From the NCBI GenBank assembly GCA_023078555.1, contig CM041201.1, positions 1,371,713-1,435,712 of the forward strand: 64,000 bases of DNA, read 5' to 3'. The position numbers and the translations under genes were made by a program. Source of the stretch: Ulva prolifera. Lineage: Eukaryota; Chlorophyta; Ulvophyceae; Ulvales; Ulvaceae. Below the pieces are notes generated by a model. The model worked only from the letters and a program-made list of their open reading frames with translations. It had not been told where the DNA came from and did no database searches. Positions 12,880 to 24,300 of this stretch are shown here, piece after piece; positions within the stretch are counted from its first letter, which is position 1; each line of letters begins with the position of its first letter.

Positions 12880-13360
12880 CTGCCTTGCGATAGTAAATAG
12901 AGGGGGACAAGCTTGGGAGGGGGACAGCTTAAGCTAGAGAGGGGGGGTTCTCGGAGGTGGCACCCCCTGCAAATTTAAAGGGTATACAGAGTTGGTCCGG
13001 CGGAGGCTGGTGGATCTGTTGTTGGCAGGCTCTTGGGCGGACGCGCTGGGTGCGGCGCACATGCGAGGGTGCACGTGGTTGCGTGCATTAATTGGTGATT
13101 CAGGCCGCATGTTTGTCTGCTTGGGGAAGGTGTTGGCCGCATTGCCTTGGCTTTTGGGACTGCGCTACTAGTATGTGGCGGCTGCGGATTCGCTCGGTCA
13201 TGCTTTGTTCCTGAACAGTTCCTGTGATGCTACTGTGTGCATTGCTCCAGCTATTAATATTGCTCCTGTACGCATCCTTTTCACCGATGCCACCTGCCTC
13301 TCCGGTTTCTCCTTACAACGCTGCGGCTGGTCATGATTGATGCTTCTCTGATCATGGCTG
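12880..13360 (+). mobile_element. Possible fossil of a retroelement
   Basis: Two stretches read like degraded coding sequence: one containing TWLRALIGDSGRMFVCLGK (about 13000-13170) and one containing PVRILFTDATCLSGF (about 13250-13335). The second resembles the start of an RNase H domain of a reverse-transcribing element. No ends are visible. It is broken, old-looking and not assignable to a family. Confidence is low. Confidence 0.25.
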
Positions 13361-13672
13361 CTTGCAATTGTGCCGGAAATGGACTCAGTGGCCGTATTGG
13401 GTCGACATTTGCACCAGGCTGAGTGTCGTCAAAGATACATCGATCGGTTTCTGCGCACACCGCAGACCTGCCCAGGCACGCTCAGCAGGTGATGCAATGT
13501 GCACACAATGACAACATTGAATGCGAAGCAGTGTGCGTCATGAGTGGCTGCTTGCTGTCGGACATCCTCTGCACTTCGCCTGTACATGTCTCTTTCACTT
13601 GCAATTGGCGGAGTCGGCCGTCGATATGGAGATGACAACCTGCAGGATCCTAGGAGCAACGCAGGTTGTCAC

Positions 13673-13738
13673 TGCCGAGCATTCATGGGAGTGTTTGACT
13701 AATCATGATTAGTCAAACACTCCCATGAATGCTCGGCA
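13673..13738. repeat. Perfect 66-bp palindrome
   Basis: Every base from 13673 to 13738 pairs with its mirror partner around 13705/13706 (centre AATCATGATT) with no mismatch and no spacer. A second inverted repeat, GACAACCTGC...GCAGGTTGTC, lies just upstream at 13633-13670. Confidence 0.97.
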
Positions 13739-13799
13739 TGATCATTATGCTTGAGAAATTTCTTGGTTCATCTAGTGTCGCTGCAGACATGACCCCCAT

Positions 13800-13801
<2 letters not shown>

Positions 13802-13886
<85 letters not shown>
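13802..13886. repeat. (GT)n microsatellite, 85 bp
   Basis: An uninterrupted alternating GT tract of about 42 units, followed directly by a copy of the dispersed GATTCRGATGAGATTC repeat. Confidence 0.97.
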
Positions 13887-13888
<2 letters not shown>

Positions 13889-13895
13889 TGTATGT

Positions 13896-13948
13896 TGATG
13901 TTGATTCAGATGAGATTCGGTTTCAGTGTTTGTTTTCTCCCGTTCTCC
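13896..13948 (+). repeat. Dispersed ~80-bp repeat, copy a
   Basis: Contains TTGATTCAGATGAGATTCGG, then TTTCAGTGTTTG and CTCCCGTTC. Other copies lie at 19196-19283 (+), 20238-20295 (+), 20532-20620 (-) and 60594-60664 (+). Confidence 0.75.
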
Positions 13949-13964
13949 GCCATATGGGCCCAGC

Positions 13965-14450
13965 CACCACAGAGCAGGGGTGAACTTGTAAACACCGCGT
14001 GAGAAAGGTGAAGCCGACTGTCCGGCGGCCCCATATCGACTGTCCGTACACTGTCCAGCCCCACATGGGGGTTCAAGCGCATGCACCACATCTGAGAAAG
14101 CACGACGGCAGGTGCCACACGCACTTGAACCTATTTTAGCATCAACCAGTGAACTTTGTACCTTGGTTGATATACACGGATTTGAACACCGATTTGAAGC
14201 TTTCAAACTTCCGTATCTCGAGACAGGTACCAACCTCGCCACACGTGTCTTGCGTGTGGCTCATGACCCTCGAATGATCATCGTCGACTGATCTATCCTG
14301 CTGCGCGCCGCTGATCATTGGTCAATGAGCATCGCGATGCGATCGAGACCATTGTTCGCTGGCTACATGACCGGCCGGACAGTCGGCTTCGCCTTTCTAA
14401 CGCGATGTTTACAAGTTTACCCCTGCTCTGAGGTGGCTGGGGCCGTATGG
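13965..14450. repeat. Inverted-repeat pair with ~75-bp arms
   Basis: The arm at about 13965-14035 (CAGCCACCACAGAGCAGGGG onward) is matched in reverse complement by about 14372-14446 (ending GCTCTGAGGTGGCTG), with roughly 90% identity by eye. About 335 bp separate them. This could be a foldback element or an inverted duplication. Confidence 0.8.
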
Positions 14451-16664
14451 GGGTGCCCCATATGGTGTTCCCGTTCATTTGGCCCCAATGCGTTAACAAT
14501 GTCGCCGAACGCTGCAATGCTCACGCGTATGCGCCGAACCTCAATCATGCCGTCGTGCAGAGCTGAAATGTTGTATGATGTACGACTGATCCGCTGCGAA
14601 GTAGCAACGGTCAGTCTGATCGGAACTTGAGTCGTGGGAGACACCACAGCCTGTGCGCGCTGCAACACTCTGGCCACGGAACGTGACGTTTCGCTCGTTG
14701 TAGCACTCACCATGTAGCTCAGACAACAGCCAGTCATTACTTACTTCCTCTGAGATCAATAAGCGCTCACATCTCCCTGAACGCCGGTCTATCACAGTTG
14801 CACGCAGCGCGCTGCAACCGGTGCTTGCGTGGCTAGCGTTGTCAGCAGTCGTAAAGCCATGGTGTCTTTTCGATCAGTCGCACATGTTACTGATCGACTC
14901 CTTAGGACCGGATAAAAATGACCGAGTGAACACATGTGGTGCACACTTGGTGCACCATGCAACTCCCATAGCAGTATTGCAAGTTGCAACTGCACAAGCT
15001 CCTGCAGCAGTCTCTCAAGTTCGTCATTGATCAATAGACATGCCCATGGCATCATTTTCTGCAGACATTTTCTGCATGCCACCTCTATAGTGCCTCGGGA
15101 TCAGCACTACCAGCAAACTCAGCACAGCACTCAAGCCAGTGCTTGTCATTCATCACATGCAGCGCCTCACGCAGCTTCTCAAAAAGCAGCTTCTCCCGAT
15201 TCATGGTCGTTCAGCCACCCATGCATGGGCCATATGTCACCGATCGCTCGCGGTCATTTTTAGGTATACCTCCGTGAGGTCACACCACCCCACGTGGGTG
15301 GGCGTGTTACACGCTTATGACGACCACCTGTAGGTGGATATGACGGCTGCCACGAGCAGTCACCGCAACTGCCCAGCCATGCAACGTGAAGACGAACGAC
15401 TGCTGTATGGCGTTCCACTACAAAGAGCTTGAAAAGCTTTCAAAGAGGCAGCGCTATGATGCGTGCATGCCTGCGATGTTGGGCAGCGCGGACTGCAAAC
15501 CAAAGTGCCTTTCGCCAAAAGCTTGTCTCTGCGAGCTGCCTTGGCTGGCTTACAGCTGAGCAGCAATGCAAACTTTGATTCAATTTTTGTTTAGCGTAGT
15601 GTGGACGTGCTTGCTTGCCAGCACTGTCTTGTCTTCGGATGTTGGCAGTAAACCACTGCAGAGACCTGCCCAGCTGTTGCGTAATAATCAGGGCTAAACG
15701 CAAAGGAAATATTAAACGTTATGCATCATATCGTTGATTGTCATAGCACTGCGGCGATGTTGTATTAGAGCGACGATCAGAATTGTCACGCGCGGCTACT
15801 CGGAGCAAACCAGTTGCCTTTGCGGTGCAATTTGCGGCGGTTCCACTACAGTACAGGGATGTGGCCAGCAGTAAAACAATAATGAATTTGTGGTTCTTTT
15901 AGTGTGTCCAGCGCTGCTGCAGAGCCGCGGGCGAGGTCAACATCAGTGTTAGCATCTGCAGAGCTTTTGAAACGCAAACACAGTTATAGACTGACCTCCC
16001 AGCCAACGTCCACATACTGGCATTGTTGTTTCTTCGTTGCAACGGAGCTGTGTTGCAGCAAACATGCGGCCTGGCGGAGGGGCACGGGCCACTGCATCAA
16101 CACGGCAACACGGCAATCTCCCCGGCACCGCAGCAACTACATATGCTCAACGACCAGCATGTCAGGTAGTGGAGCGGCTTCACTTTGGCAAGCACATTGT
16201 CATAGATTGTAGCCAATTTGCAGGCCCCGCTGCAGGCTCGTGCCAACGTTGTCCCCACCCACCAGGTCGCACAGCGCCTATCAATGTCCAAACAGCACAG
16301 CAAGAAACAAGTTCAATGTGTACCCTCTGAATGCGTTTTATTTATTGGACCGCCGCGAGCGCCAGCGCAGCTGCAGCGCCATGGCAGTGCAACTGCATGG
16401 CATGGAACCCCGGTGGTCATGCTGGCGTCGTAAAGCACGAGGCGTGACGGTGTCGGTCACGTGGGTCCGGCTGACGGAGGTAACTTTAGAGAGGAGCATC
16501 GCTCATCATTCGTAACATTCTCCATCGGGACTCCCGGTGAGCCGCTGCAGCATCATGATGATCAGCAGGCGCAGCCCATCTCGGGCTTGGACGGCCAAGA
16601 TTGCAGGCGCATCGGGGCGATCGCCTTCGAAAAGGTGGTAGCTGGCCAACAGATCTTCTGTGAT

Positions 16665-16688
16665 ACCGCACCGGTATACCGGTGCGGT
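16665..16688. repeat. Perfect 24-bp palindrome
   Basis: The 24 bases read the same on both strands around 16676/16677. There is no adjacent gene to suggest an operator role. Confidence 0.9.
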
Positions 16689-16994
16689 GGACCGCGGTGG
16701 ATTGATCCGCACCAAGCCATCGATGTGTCTCATGGCCGAGCAGTCGACAGGACACCGTGCCACGCATGCATATGGCCATGATCACCGTTGACATCGCCAG
16801 CTGCCACGTGCACGCAAGCCCTGCTTGCAGCGCGAACCCAGGGCAGCTTTGATGCATCGGCGTAGAGCGCTCAACGCTAGTAGAGCAATGGTTGCGCCTC
16901 AGATGAGACAGGAAATGGTTCAGTCACGGTAATGAGACACTGTGAGGGCGTGTCGCAATACGCGATCCTGCCGGACTGAGGTGTGGGCGCGGTT

Positions 16995-17420
16995 GTAGTG
17001 TGTATGTGGTTACAAAGGACAGAGGCCGGGCATCGAGCCATTGCTAGGAACTCACAGGCATACCCACTCACGCAGTCATGGCACTAGGCCGGGCACGAGC
17101 ACGTACCACAGCCCTATCGATGATGCCAGCCAAAGATCGAAGCCCCGCACGGAGCAGGGGGGTCGGCACTAAGGCCTCATGCACGTCCGATTGAACCGCG
17201 AGCACCTCAGAGCGCTCCAGAACACAAGGAAAAGTCCGTCGGACTCGCAATAACCTTCTGAATCGATTGTAAGTAGTGTGGGCGAAACAGGTGAAAACGC
17301 CCAGCGAAACCGGGGTTTTTGGACCAAAAAGCCCGTTTTGCCCAGCGACGCCTCAGATGGCCTCAAACGGTGCCCAGCGTATGCCCATCGTGCTCAGTGG
17401 GCAGAGAGCACTCGAAAAAC
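16995..17420. mobile_element. 3'-end remnant of a reverse-transcriptase-type element (+)
   Basis: On the plus strand, 17150-17230 matches the last coding part of the element at 18630-19190 (ending LMHVRLNREHLRAL in sense) and runs on into a tail with repeated GCCCAGC motifs. The tail is also found, inverted, at 18440-18640. The left part (16995-17110) matches 24880-25010 in inverted orientation. This is an old, truncated copy of unclear family. Confidence 0.5.
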
Positions 17421-18439
17421 ACCATAATATGTTGCCCTGATGTTTAACTGGCTGCCACCTCGACTTGTATCACCGTGCGGTGTTCGCGTCCGACCAGCAT
17501 CATGGCGGGCGTCCATACCACCGGGAAACATCCCATCGATTACCATGATTTCGACTAGTTTACCGGACTATTGGCACATATGCAGCTGTCTTGTGTGGTG
17601 ATCAAAGAGCAGGCCGGTGGGCGACGTGCTCCTGGCTGAGATACTCAAAACATCGCAGCAGCTACAATGTTGTGAACTTCATCTTAAGATGGCATTGTTG
17701 TGAGACTACCCAAACTTTGATGCCTGCACATACGGTACTGAGTGAACCTCCGGGTCAGTCAGTGTAGCTTGCTACACTGCATAGCAGTGCACCTTTGCAC
17801 CTTAAGATCGAAGGGACAGCAGCACCACCGACCAGATATGTTCTTCAAAAGCGATCAGTATACAAATTTGAAATGTACATGCCTATCATCAGCATGGTCT
17901 GCAAGCAAACACCATCCTACAAAATGGAAGGCTTGCGTAGGCACGTCATTGTTCGCCTGAATCCACACCATCATGCAGTAGATCCACACACAGTGTTACC
18001 AGAGACAGTCTGCCATGGTCCTTAACAGTCTGCCATGGTCCTAAACATGCCTGATCTGTTGACGAAGGCGATACACTGATTTCCAGTGGTCCAGAGTCAC
18101 ACATGTATGCAACCAGGTCGTCACACATACGCTGAATGGAAGGACAAATATCACACATGCTATCAGGATATGGCAATCTGATGTGCTGCAGAATCTGTGC
18201 TTGGCTCTTTTGTGATCAACTGTTGACAACGCCGAGTGCTATGGAGTACAAATTGCAGCAGCCAAGCTGCCCCCCAGCCAGATCGGGCAAGCAACAGTCT
18301 CGCCAGACCCGGAAAGCCATCTCAACTACCTCCGGTAATTATTCTGTGCGTAACAGCTCCTATCGACGCGGTCGATTGTGTCCAAGGGAAGCAAACATGG
18401 CAGAGCATGTACTAGTACCGCCCGCAGCAACACAATAGA

Positions 18440-19190
18440 CCATTTATAACGCATTTACAGGCATATAAGGGTGTTCTGAGGCCATTGGGCATGCTTCCGG
18501 TCCCGCTGGGCGCGTTCACGCGCTTGCTGGGCACAATGGGGCTTTTTGCCCAGCCATGCACACGGATTTCGGGCCAAAGGTCCATTTCGCCCAGCGAGTT
18601 TAAACAAAGATACAGCAGCATTCAGAAGGTTATTGTGAGTCTATAGACGTTCCCAGCGATGTATCGAGCGTTCTGAGCTGCTCGCGGTTCAATTGGACGT
18701 GCATGAGGCCTGAGTGCCGACCCCCCTCACGGAGCACAAGAGCATTCCCCTTGCACAACGCCACACTCAACCGGCGCAGAGCATTCGTCACAAACAAAGC
18801 ACGGTTCACCTTACCACACCGAGACGCAACCTCCGCCAGCCGATTCAAGTGATTCATGGCAGGCCGTCCCAAGCGACCATGCGTCTCATGCGACAACGGC
18901 ACAAAACTGTACACATCAGGGTCGTACAAACGATAATCATTGCGTTTCTGCACGTCCCGTGTCTCCGCAGCACCCCCGTTCTCTCGGGCCGCACGGCCGC
19001 AATAGGAACCAGCACAGGGGTTCACAACCGACACATCTCCTATGCAGAAAGGGTCACCCGGCGGCATAAACATGATGTCCCCCAGCTTCTCCTGGGCCAG
19101 TAGTACCGCCCTGAACACCTGCGCCAGCGCCGTTGCCTGCGCGGCAGCGGCCCGCTCCCCAGGCCCCGCCGGGTCCTGGCCACCCACCCT
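18440..19190 (-). mobile_element. C-terminal fragment of a reverse-transcriptase element
   Basis: On the minus strand one frame reads GDIMFMPPGDPFCIGDVSVVNP, then SYC, then a charged stretch, FVPLSHETHGRLG, and a helical C-terminus with stop near 18630. The order 'GDI...D-V-x-V-x-NP...A-A...F-x-P-x-x-x-E-T-x-G' is the region following the reverse transcriptase in many eukaryotic retroelements, especially in algae and protists. The reverse transcriptase itself is missing, so the copy is truncated at its 5' end. A fragment of the same family, with the parts upstream of this, is at 50790-52510. Position 19196 onward carries a copy of the dispersed repeat. Confidence 0.62.
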
Positions 19191-19195
19191 GTGTG

Positions 19196-19283
19196 TATGT
19201 GTGTGTTGCTGTTGATTCTGATGAGATTCTTTTTGGTGTTTGTCTTCGAGGACAATTCTCCCGTTCATGATCACTCTTTTGTA
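19196..19283 (+). repeat. Dispersed ~80-bp repeat, copy b
   Basis: Contains TTGATTCTGATGAGATTC, then GGTGTTTGTCTTCGAGGACA and CACTCTTTTGTAA. It abuts the 5' side of the retroelement fragment on the opposite strand. Confidence 0.8.
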
Positions 19284-20237
19284 ATTTGCATGGCCATTTG
19301 TGCTTATACCGTGCACGTGCACCGGTTTTCAGCCAAACTCGGGGTGTTGGAATCTCGCATGCAGCATGCGTCACGCGACACCACTCACCACACTGCTCCG
19401 CCATGCACTACACAACAGCGTTGTTGCCACCTGGATCGCAGATTCGCGAAGCATACAAAAAAGCTGCTGGTGAATGCCTTTGTTGAGTGAGACTGAGTGC
19501 ATAGCAACTTTCCGCACAAGAAACGGTGAAGCACACAGATGTTCGGGGGTGATACCACACGCAGAATGCCATTTGGAGCTGGTGTGCAAAGTGAGAGGCT
19601 CTGCTTGCAGCAGGACATCACTTGAGGTAAGTATGAAACTCTGGTCGGGCGGAATTGGGAGATGCAGCATGCTGGACATTTGGCCTTGAGGGAGCCAATT
19701 CTGACAACACAACTTCAGTGGGAATGCAATTCGCGGTGTTGCTTTTGCGTTCTAGGAAAGGTACACAGCCCGGGCTTGAAAAAGATGATTTTTGGGGCGT
19801 TTTGGAGCCGCACCGTGTGACAGCATGACAAATAGCAGCCATCAGCAGCAATATTTACACGTGGCACTCCTCTAGGTGCCACACAAGCCAATGACCTGTT
19901 GCATTTCGGGGCTGGCATGGCGGACTGCCCCATGGTCAGTCTGATCAGACACCTCAAACCTGGCTGTGAACAGCTGCAGCCCGAATGTGTTTGCAAACTG
20001 GAGGGTGCACATCGCGTGCTGCAAGTTAACTAACCCAATTTGGGGGAGGCTGCCGGTGTTATAAGGCCGCAGTGCCATGCATATACAGACAGGCAGTGCT
20101 GTGCATTACGCCGCGAGTCCCGCTGCGCAGCATGCGCCACATGCTGTCTCCAAATCTATCAGCATCCCGTCGCGGGTCGGCGTGAGACGACGGTTTTGCC
20201 GCTGAAAACGACCCATTAAGCGAGCGTAAACGTGCGC

Positions 20238-20295
20238 AGTTGATTCGGATGAGATTCTTTTGTTGTGGTAGTCTCTTATGGTTCACTCTGTTACC
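20238..20295 (+). repeat. Dispersed ~80-bp repeat, copy c
   Basis: Contains TTGATTCGGATGAGATTC and GGTTCACTCTGTTAC. It faces copy d (20532-20620) in inverted orientation, about 240 bp away. Confidence 0.7.
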
Positions 20296-20531
20296 AAGTG
20301 CACTTGCATGCAAACGTGCGCAGCCTGCAGCTGCTGGAGAATTGCAGACAGCGCAAGCGGAGCGAGCGGGAAACCTGTGGGTACCATTCCAGAAAATAAA
20401 TCTAGTTACATCAGTACAATTGCAACGGGGAAGCCTCCAACGATCTCAGCCCCTCAGAGGTGCATTCCCGCTGGCTGTTGACCAAATTTATCGGGATCTG
20501 GCAAGAATATATGCCCTGCTCGGTTGTACCA

Positions 20532-20620
20532 TGTCTTACAAAAGAGTGAACGTTAACGGGAGAACTGTCTTCGAAGACAAACACCAAAACCGAATCTCAT
20601 CCGAATCAACAGCAACACAT
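20532..20620 (-). repeat. Dispersed ~80-bp repeat, copy d (inverted)
   Basis: Contains TACAAAAGAGTGAACG, then CTTCGAAGACAAACACC and GAATCTCATCCGAATCAAC. This is the longest and best-preserved copy. Confidence 0.8.
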
Positions 20621-21346
20621 ACATAAACGATTACACTCGGTTGTACCGAGTTAGCTCTAGGCGAAGGCTGCACATGCGGTATCGCCTGGTTGCGTTGCGT
20701 CGTTTCTGCGGCGCTGCCTGCCTTCCTTGCAGCACGCTTTCTGAACAGAAAAAGAGTGGTTCGTCGTCCTGCAAGCCGGGTACAGGGCGCGCATTCTAGA
20801 AGGGTCCTCACTCGCCGCTGCATGCGTGCTTAGTTTTGTGCCAATAAGGTGTATGCGGAGCCGTGTAATCATGAGATAACGCGGGAAGCCCGCAGAATGC
20901 TAACGCCCGCACCAGCGCCGAGAGGATGGGGACCGTCGGCGGACGCACAAACTATTCAGCATACATGACTACCACACAAGTTTGCCTGCAATTGTTGCAT
21001 CCTGCTGCACCGGTTTTTTATGGCGTGTAGAGAGCGTTCGTGATGATGGCATTGTCACCATGGGGCCTGATCGAGTGTTTCACAGCTTCAGTCGGGTTGT
21101 CCACGAGGTGCAGGCGCTAACTAGGACTCACATATACATAAATATAAGATAGTGTATCTTTCGTTGGCTGTCGAGATCGCAGCCAGCGCGCTGTAACACA
21201 TGCGCTATGCGAAGCATTCGGCCCTGACCTGCACTCTCGGCTTTCTCGGCGGCGAGGCTATGCATGTAAGCGCTGCCCTTGCGCCTAGAAGATCTGCTAC
21301 TTTCAAAAGTTCCGGCAGTAGGCAGCTCCTCGCGCCGGTCTCGAGC

Positions 21347-24300
21347 ATGGCGGGGAACGAAAGGTCAACCGCACGGGAGCTCAACAGGATGTCTCAAACC
21401 AAGTACCGCAAGCGCATGAAGGTACGCGCCGCTGTAGCCCACCAGTGGAGCCGTATCATAATATATATATTGCACTTTATTTTGTCATGGAGGCTGCTGC
21501 CGTAGCGGCCACGGTGAGCCCGCTGAGACCCGGCCAGGTGCCGCCTCCCGAGCTGTCACGGCCAGATGTATGCGCACGGGGCACCCTTGGCCACGCCGGC
21601 CGGGCCCCGCAGCGCCTGTCCTGCTTCTGACACTGCCCTGACACCTCCTCCACGGCTTCACGAAAGAGTGATTCGTACAGTGCTGCTGCTTGCATGTGCC
21701 GGAGGGCCGTATCTCATAGCAGATACGTGGCGGGCCAACTGAACCGAACGGCTGATCAAAATTCGAATTCACTTAAGTGCACATGTCGCTGCCGTAGCCA
21801 TCACGCACGAAATTCACCATGCTCAGCCCATATGCAGAGTGTGTTGGGCACAAGGCATGCTCCAGCAGTCGGTCGCTCGGAGTGTTGACCAGAATCTGCA
21901 CCTGTGTCAAGGTGGTGCTGGCTCACTGCTCTCGTTCGTCTAGATCTCGTTCGTCTCACCTGTTCCGAACTGTCTGTGAGTCACCGGTAGGAATGCACGC
22001 CCAAGCTCAACATAGCCATGGCCGGAGGTGCTTACCCAGACTTCTGATCATATTTCATGCGTACGCCATGGGCGGGCTGCAGTGCACATGAGTGGCGTGA
22101 CACAACTGGTGTCTGGCTGCGTGTGCGTCGCTTTTGCTCATGGCCTGGTGACTCAGCTCGGAGCGTCACCAGGATGTAGTGCTTGCCTGCGCTGTTCGCG
22201 GGACCTGTAGGCTGCCACGGCGGCCACCTCCGGCGTTCTGTCTGAACTCCGGGCGGCGGGTGCTGTTGGCCCTTCTGCTCAGGCTCATTCACAGTTCGCG
22301 CATGCTGTCATGCTGTCATGCACACGTGTCGTTCGCTTCCTCTGGCACCCGTCAGAGCCTGCGGCAGCATGTGGCTTGGATCCGTCGTTCACTATCGAAT
22401 AATGGACCTACCAACGTCATTGTGAAGATGGCGATGTCTCTTCATGCACACATGCATATGATCACACCAGCGGCTCACCAGCACCGGCTCACATGCATGC
22501 AAGCACAGGTGGGGTGCGACCGAACCAGCCAACGAGGATGCTGCCTTGCCCCTGCTGCTGACAGATGCTTGACGAACCAGACACACACCGCCGCCCTGGC
22601 CCTGCAGGCAAGGTGTATGCCCGCATGACCATCATGCACGTGCAGGCGATAGCCGAGGAGCTCGAGGAGACTCTGAAACTGCGCCGCAAGGAGCTACAGG
22701 CCGCCAAGGCCCGGCGCATGCAGAGCACGGCAGAGAATCGGCAGCTGCATCAGCGGGCGATAAGCGCCACGGATGCGCTGCTACTGTGTGTGAAACAGGC
22801 ACGAGATCGCTGGCAGGCGGCGTGTACGGCCCCGGCCGCGGCGGCGCCGCTGGACCCCCCGCCGTTCGTGACCGGCAGTGACCCCAGCTCCCGGGATACC
22901 TCCAGAGCTCCTGAGCCCCCGCTCCAACGGGGCGCCTCGACGACAATCAAAACGCTGGACGAACTCCGCGCCGCGGCATGCATGCAGCCTCTGCGGCCGT
23001 CGGATGTGCTCCCGGACCCCGCGTCCGCTGCGGCATGCATCGGCGGCCACGGCGCGCTGCCGGCCGCCGTGGCGGCCGCGGATATCCAGACGGCGGAGCG
23101 GATGGTGCAGGACGTCGGTCTGAAGCTCGCAACCCTGCGCGTTCACGCCGGCCAGCGCGCACGCGTTGACGCGGGGGTCGTGCAGTGGCTGCTGCAGACC
23201 CCCTACACCACAGCACGCGGCGAGACGCTGTCCTTCAGCATCGCGCAAGCCGCCGGCCCGTGCTGTGCGTCGCGCCACGCCTTCAGCCTCCTGCTGCAGC
23301 TCGAGACGTGCTTCCTGATGGCCGTCGTGGACCCCTGCCTTGCCCTCGTCCCCTCCACGCCGATAGGTATGCGCCAGGGTGCATGCACTGAATGTCATAT
23401 AGAATATGTGCTGGGATCACACTAATCCGCAGAGCATTCTTGTCCCTAGCAGGTGTGTAGCTGCGGCCTCAAGCGGACGTGCCTGGGCAACGAGCGGCCT
23501 GGAATCACCAGTTCTCACCATATGCGCACTGCCCGGAAAATGCTCAACCCTACCAAGCACCCCCTGAGACACAGCATGCAATATGCTGCAGGGGCCACCC
23601 TCAGGCAGCTGCCATGCTGTATCATATGCCCTGCCTTTGCACGAGAGTAGGTCAGTAGGCTTGTCTGCATATGCAAGCGGCTACGGTGCCTCAGCACAGG
23701 GTACCCCGCCCGGAGCCGCGGCCCCCGGTGCGTGTCCGACCACCACCATGGACAGCACAGCAGCAGGATGGTGTGATATGCAGGTGCGGTGCACGTGAGT
23801 GGCGCAGGCGTCCGCGAGACCCTGGACACCGGCGCCCTGCACAGCACCGCCGCCGCGACGGCCTCGGCCGCGGCCCACACCGTCGAGGCGCTGCTCCTGA
23901 CCGTCCCCGCCGCCGCATCGGCCGCCGCCGAACTCACCTGCGGCTACGGCGACCGCGCCCCCATATCCACCGTCGTCCCGGCGCTCGTCCGTGACATATG
24001 CATGCGGTATCGGCGCGGGCTGCCGCAGATTGGGTGGGCGCGTGCGTGCTGGGTGTTTGCTGACTTCCTCCGGATGCTCACGCCCTGCCCGGCCGGAGGC
24101 GCCGGTGCGGGTGTCCCATCGCAGACCGCCACCGGAGGTACTGCGCATGCAGACTCTCGGTGTCAGGACGGGACGTGCTCGCGCTGCGCCGTGTTGCAAG
24201 CGCTGCTGGGCGCATTGCATGCATGCTTCACTGAGGCAATTTCGGTGAGCCTGCGACGTCCCCCTGCTCATGTGCCCCCGCATGCATGTGCCATGGAAAC

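Larger units (their letters stand above)
12465..21199. other. Gene-poor, repeat-rich stretch
   Basis: Apart from the repeats and element fragments listed separately, I find no gene with family signatures or joinable exons. Segments 14500-17000 and 19300-20200 hold only short frames of random appearance. A 24-bp perfect palindrome (ACCGCACCGGTATACCGGTG and on) lies at 16665-16688. Confidence 0.4.

Noticed and set aside
22565-22645. Alternative first exon for the bZIP gene, continuous with exon 2
   Set aside because: It would leave the zipper without a basic region, whereas joining 21347-21421 restores the full bZIP spacing.
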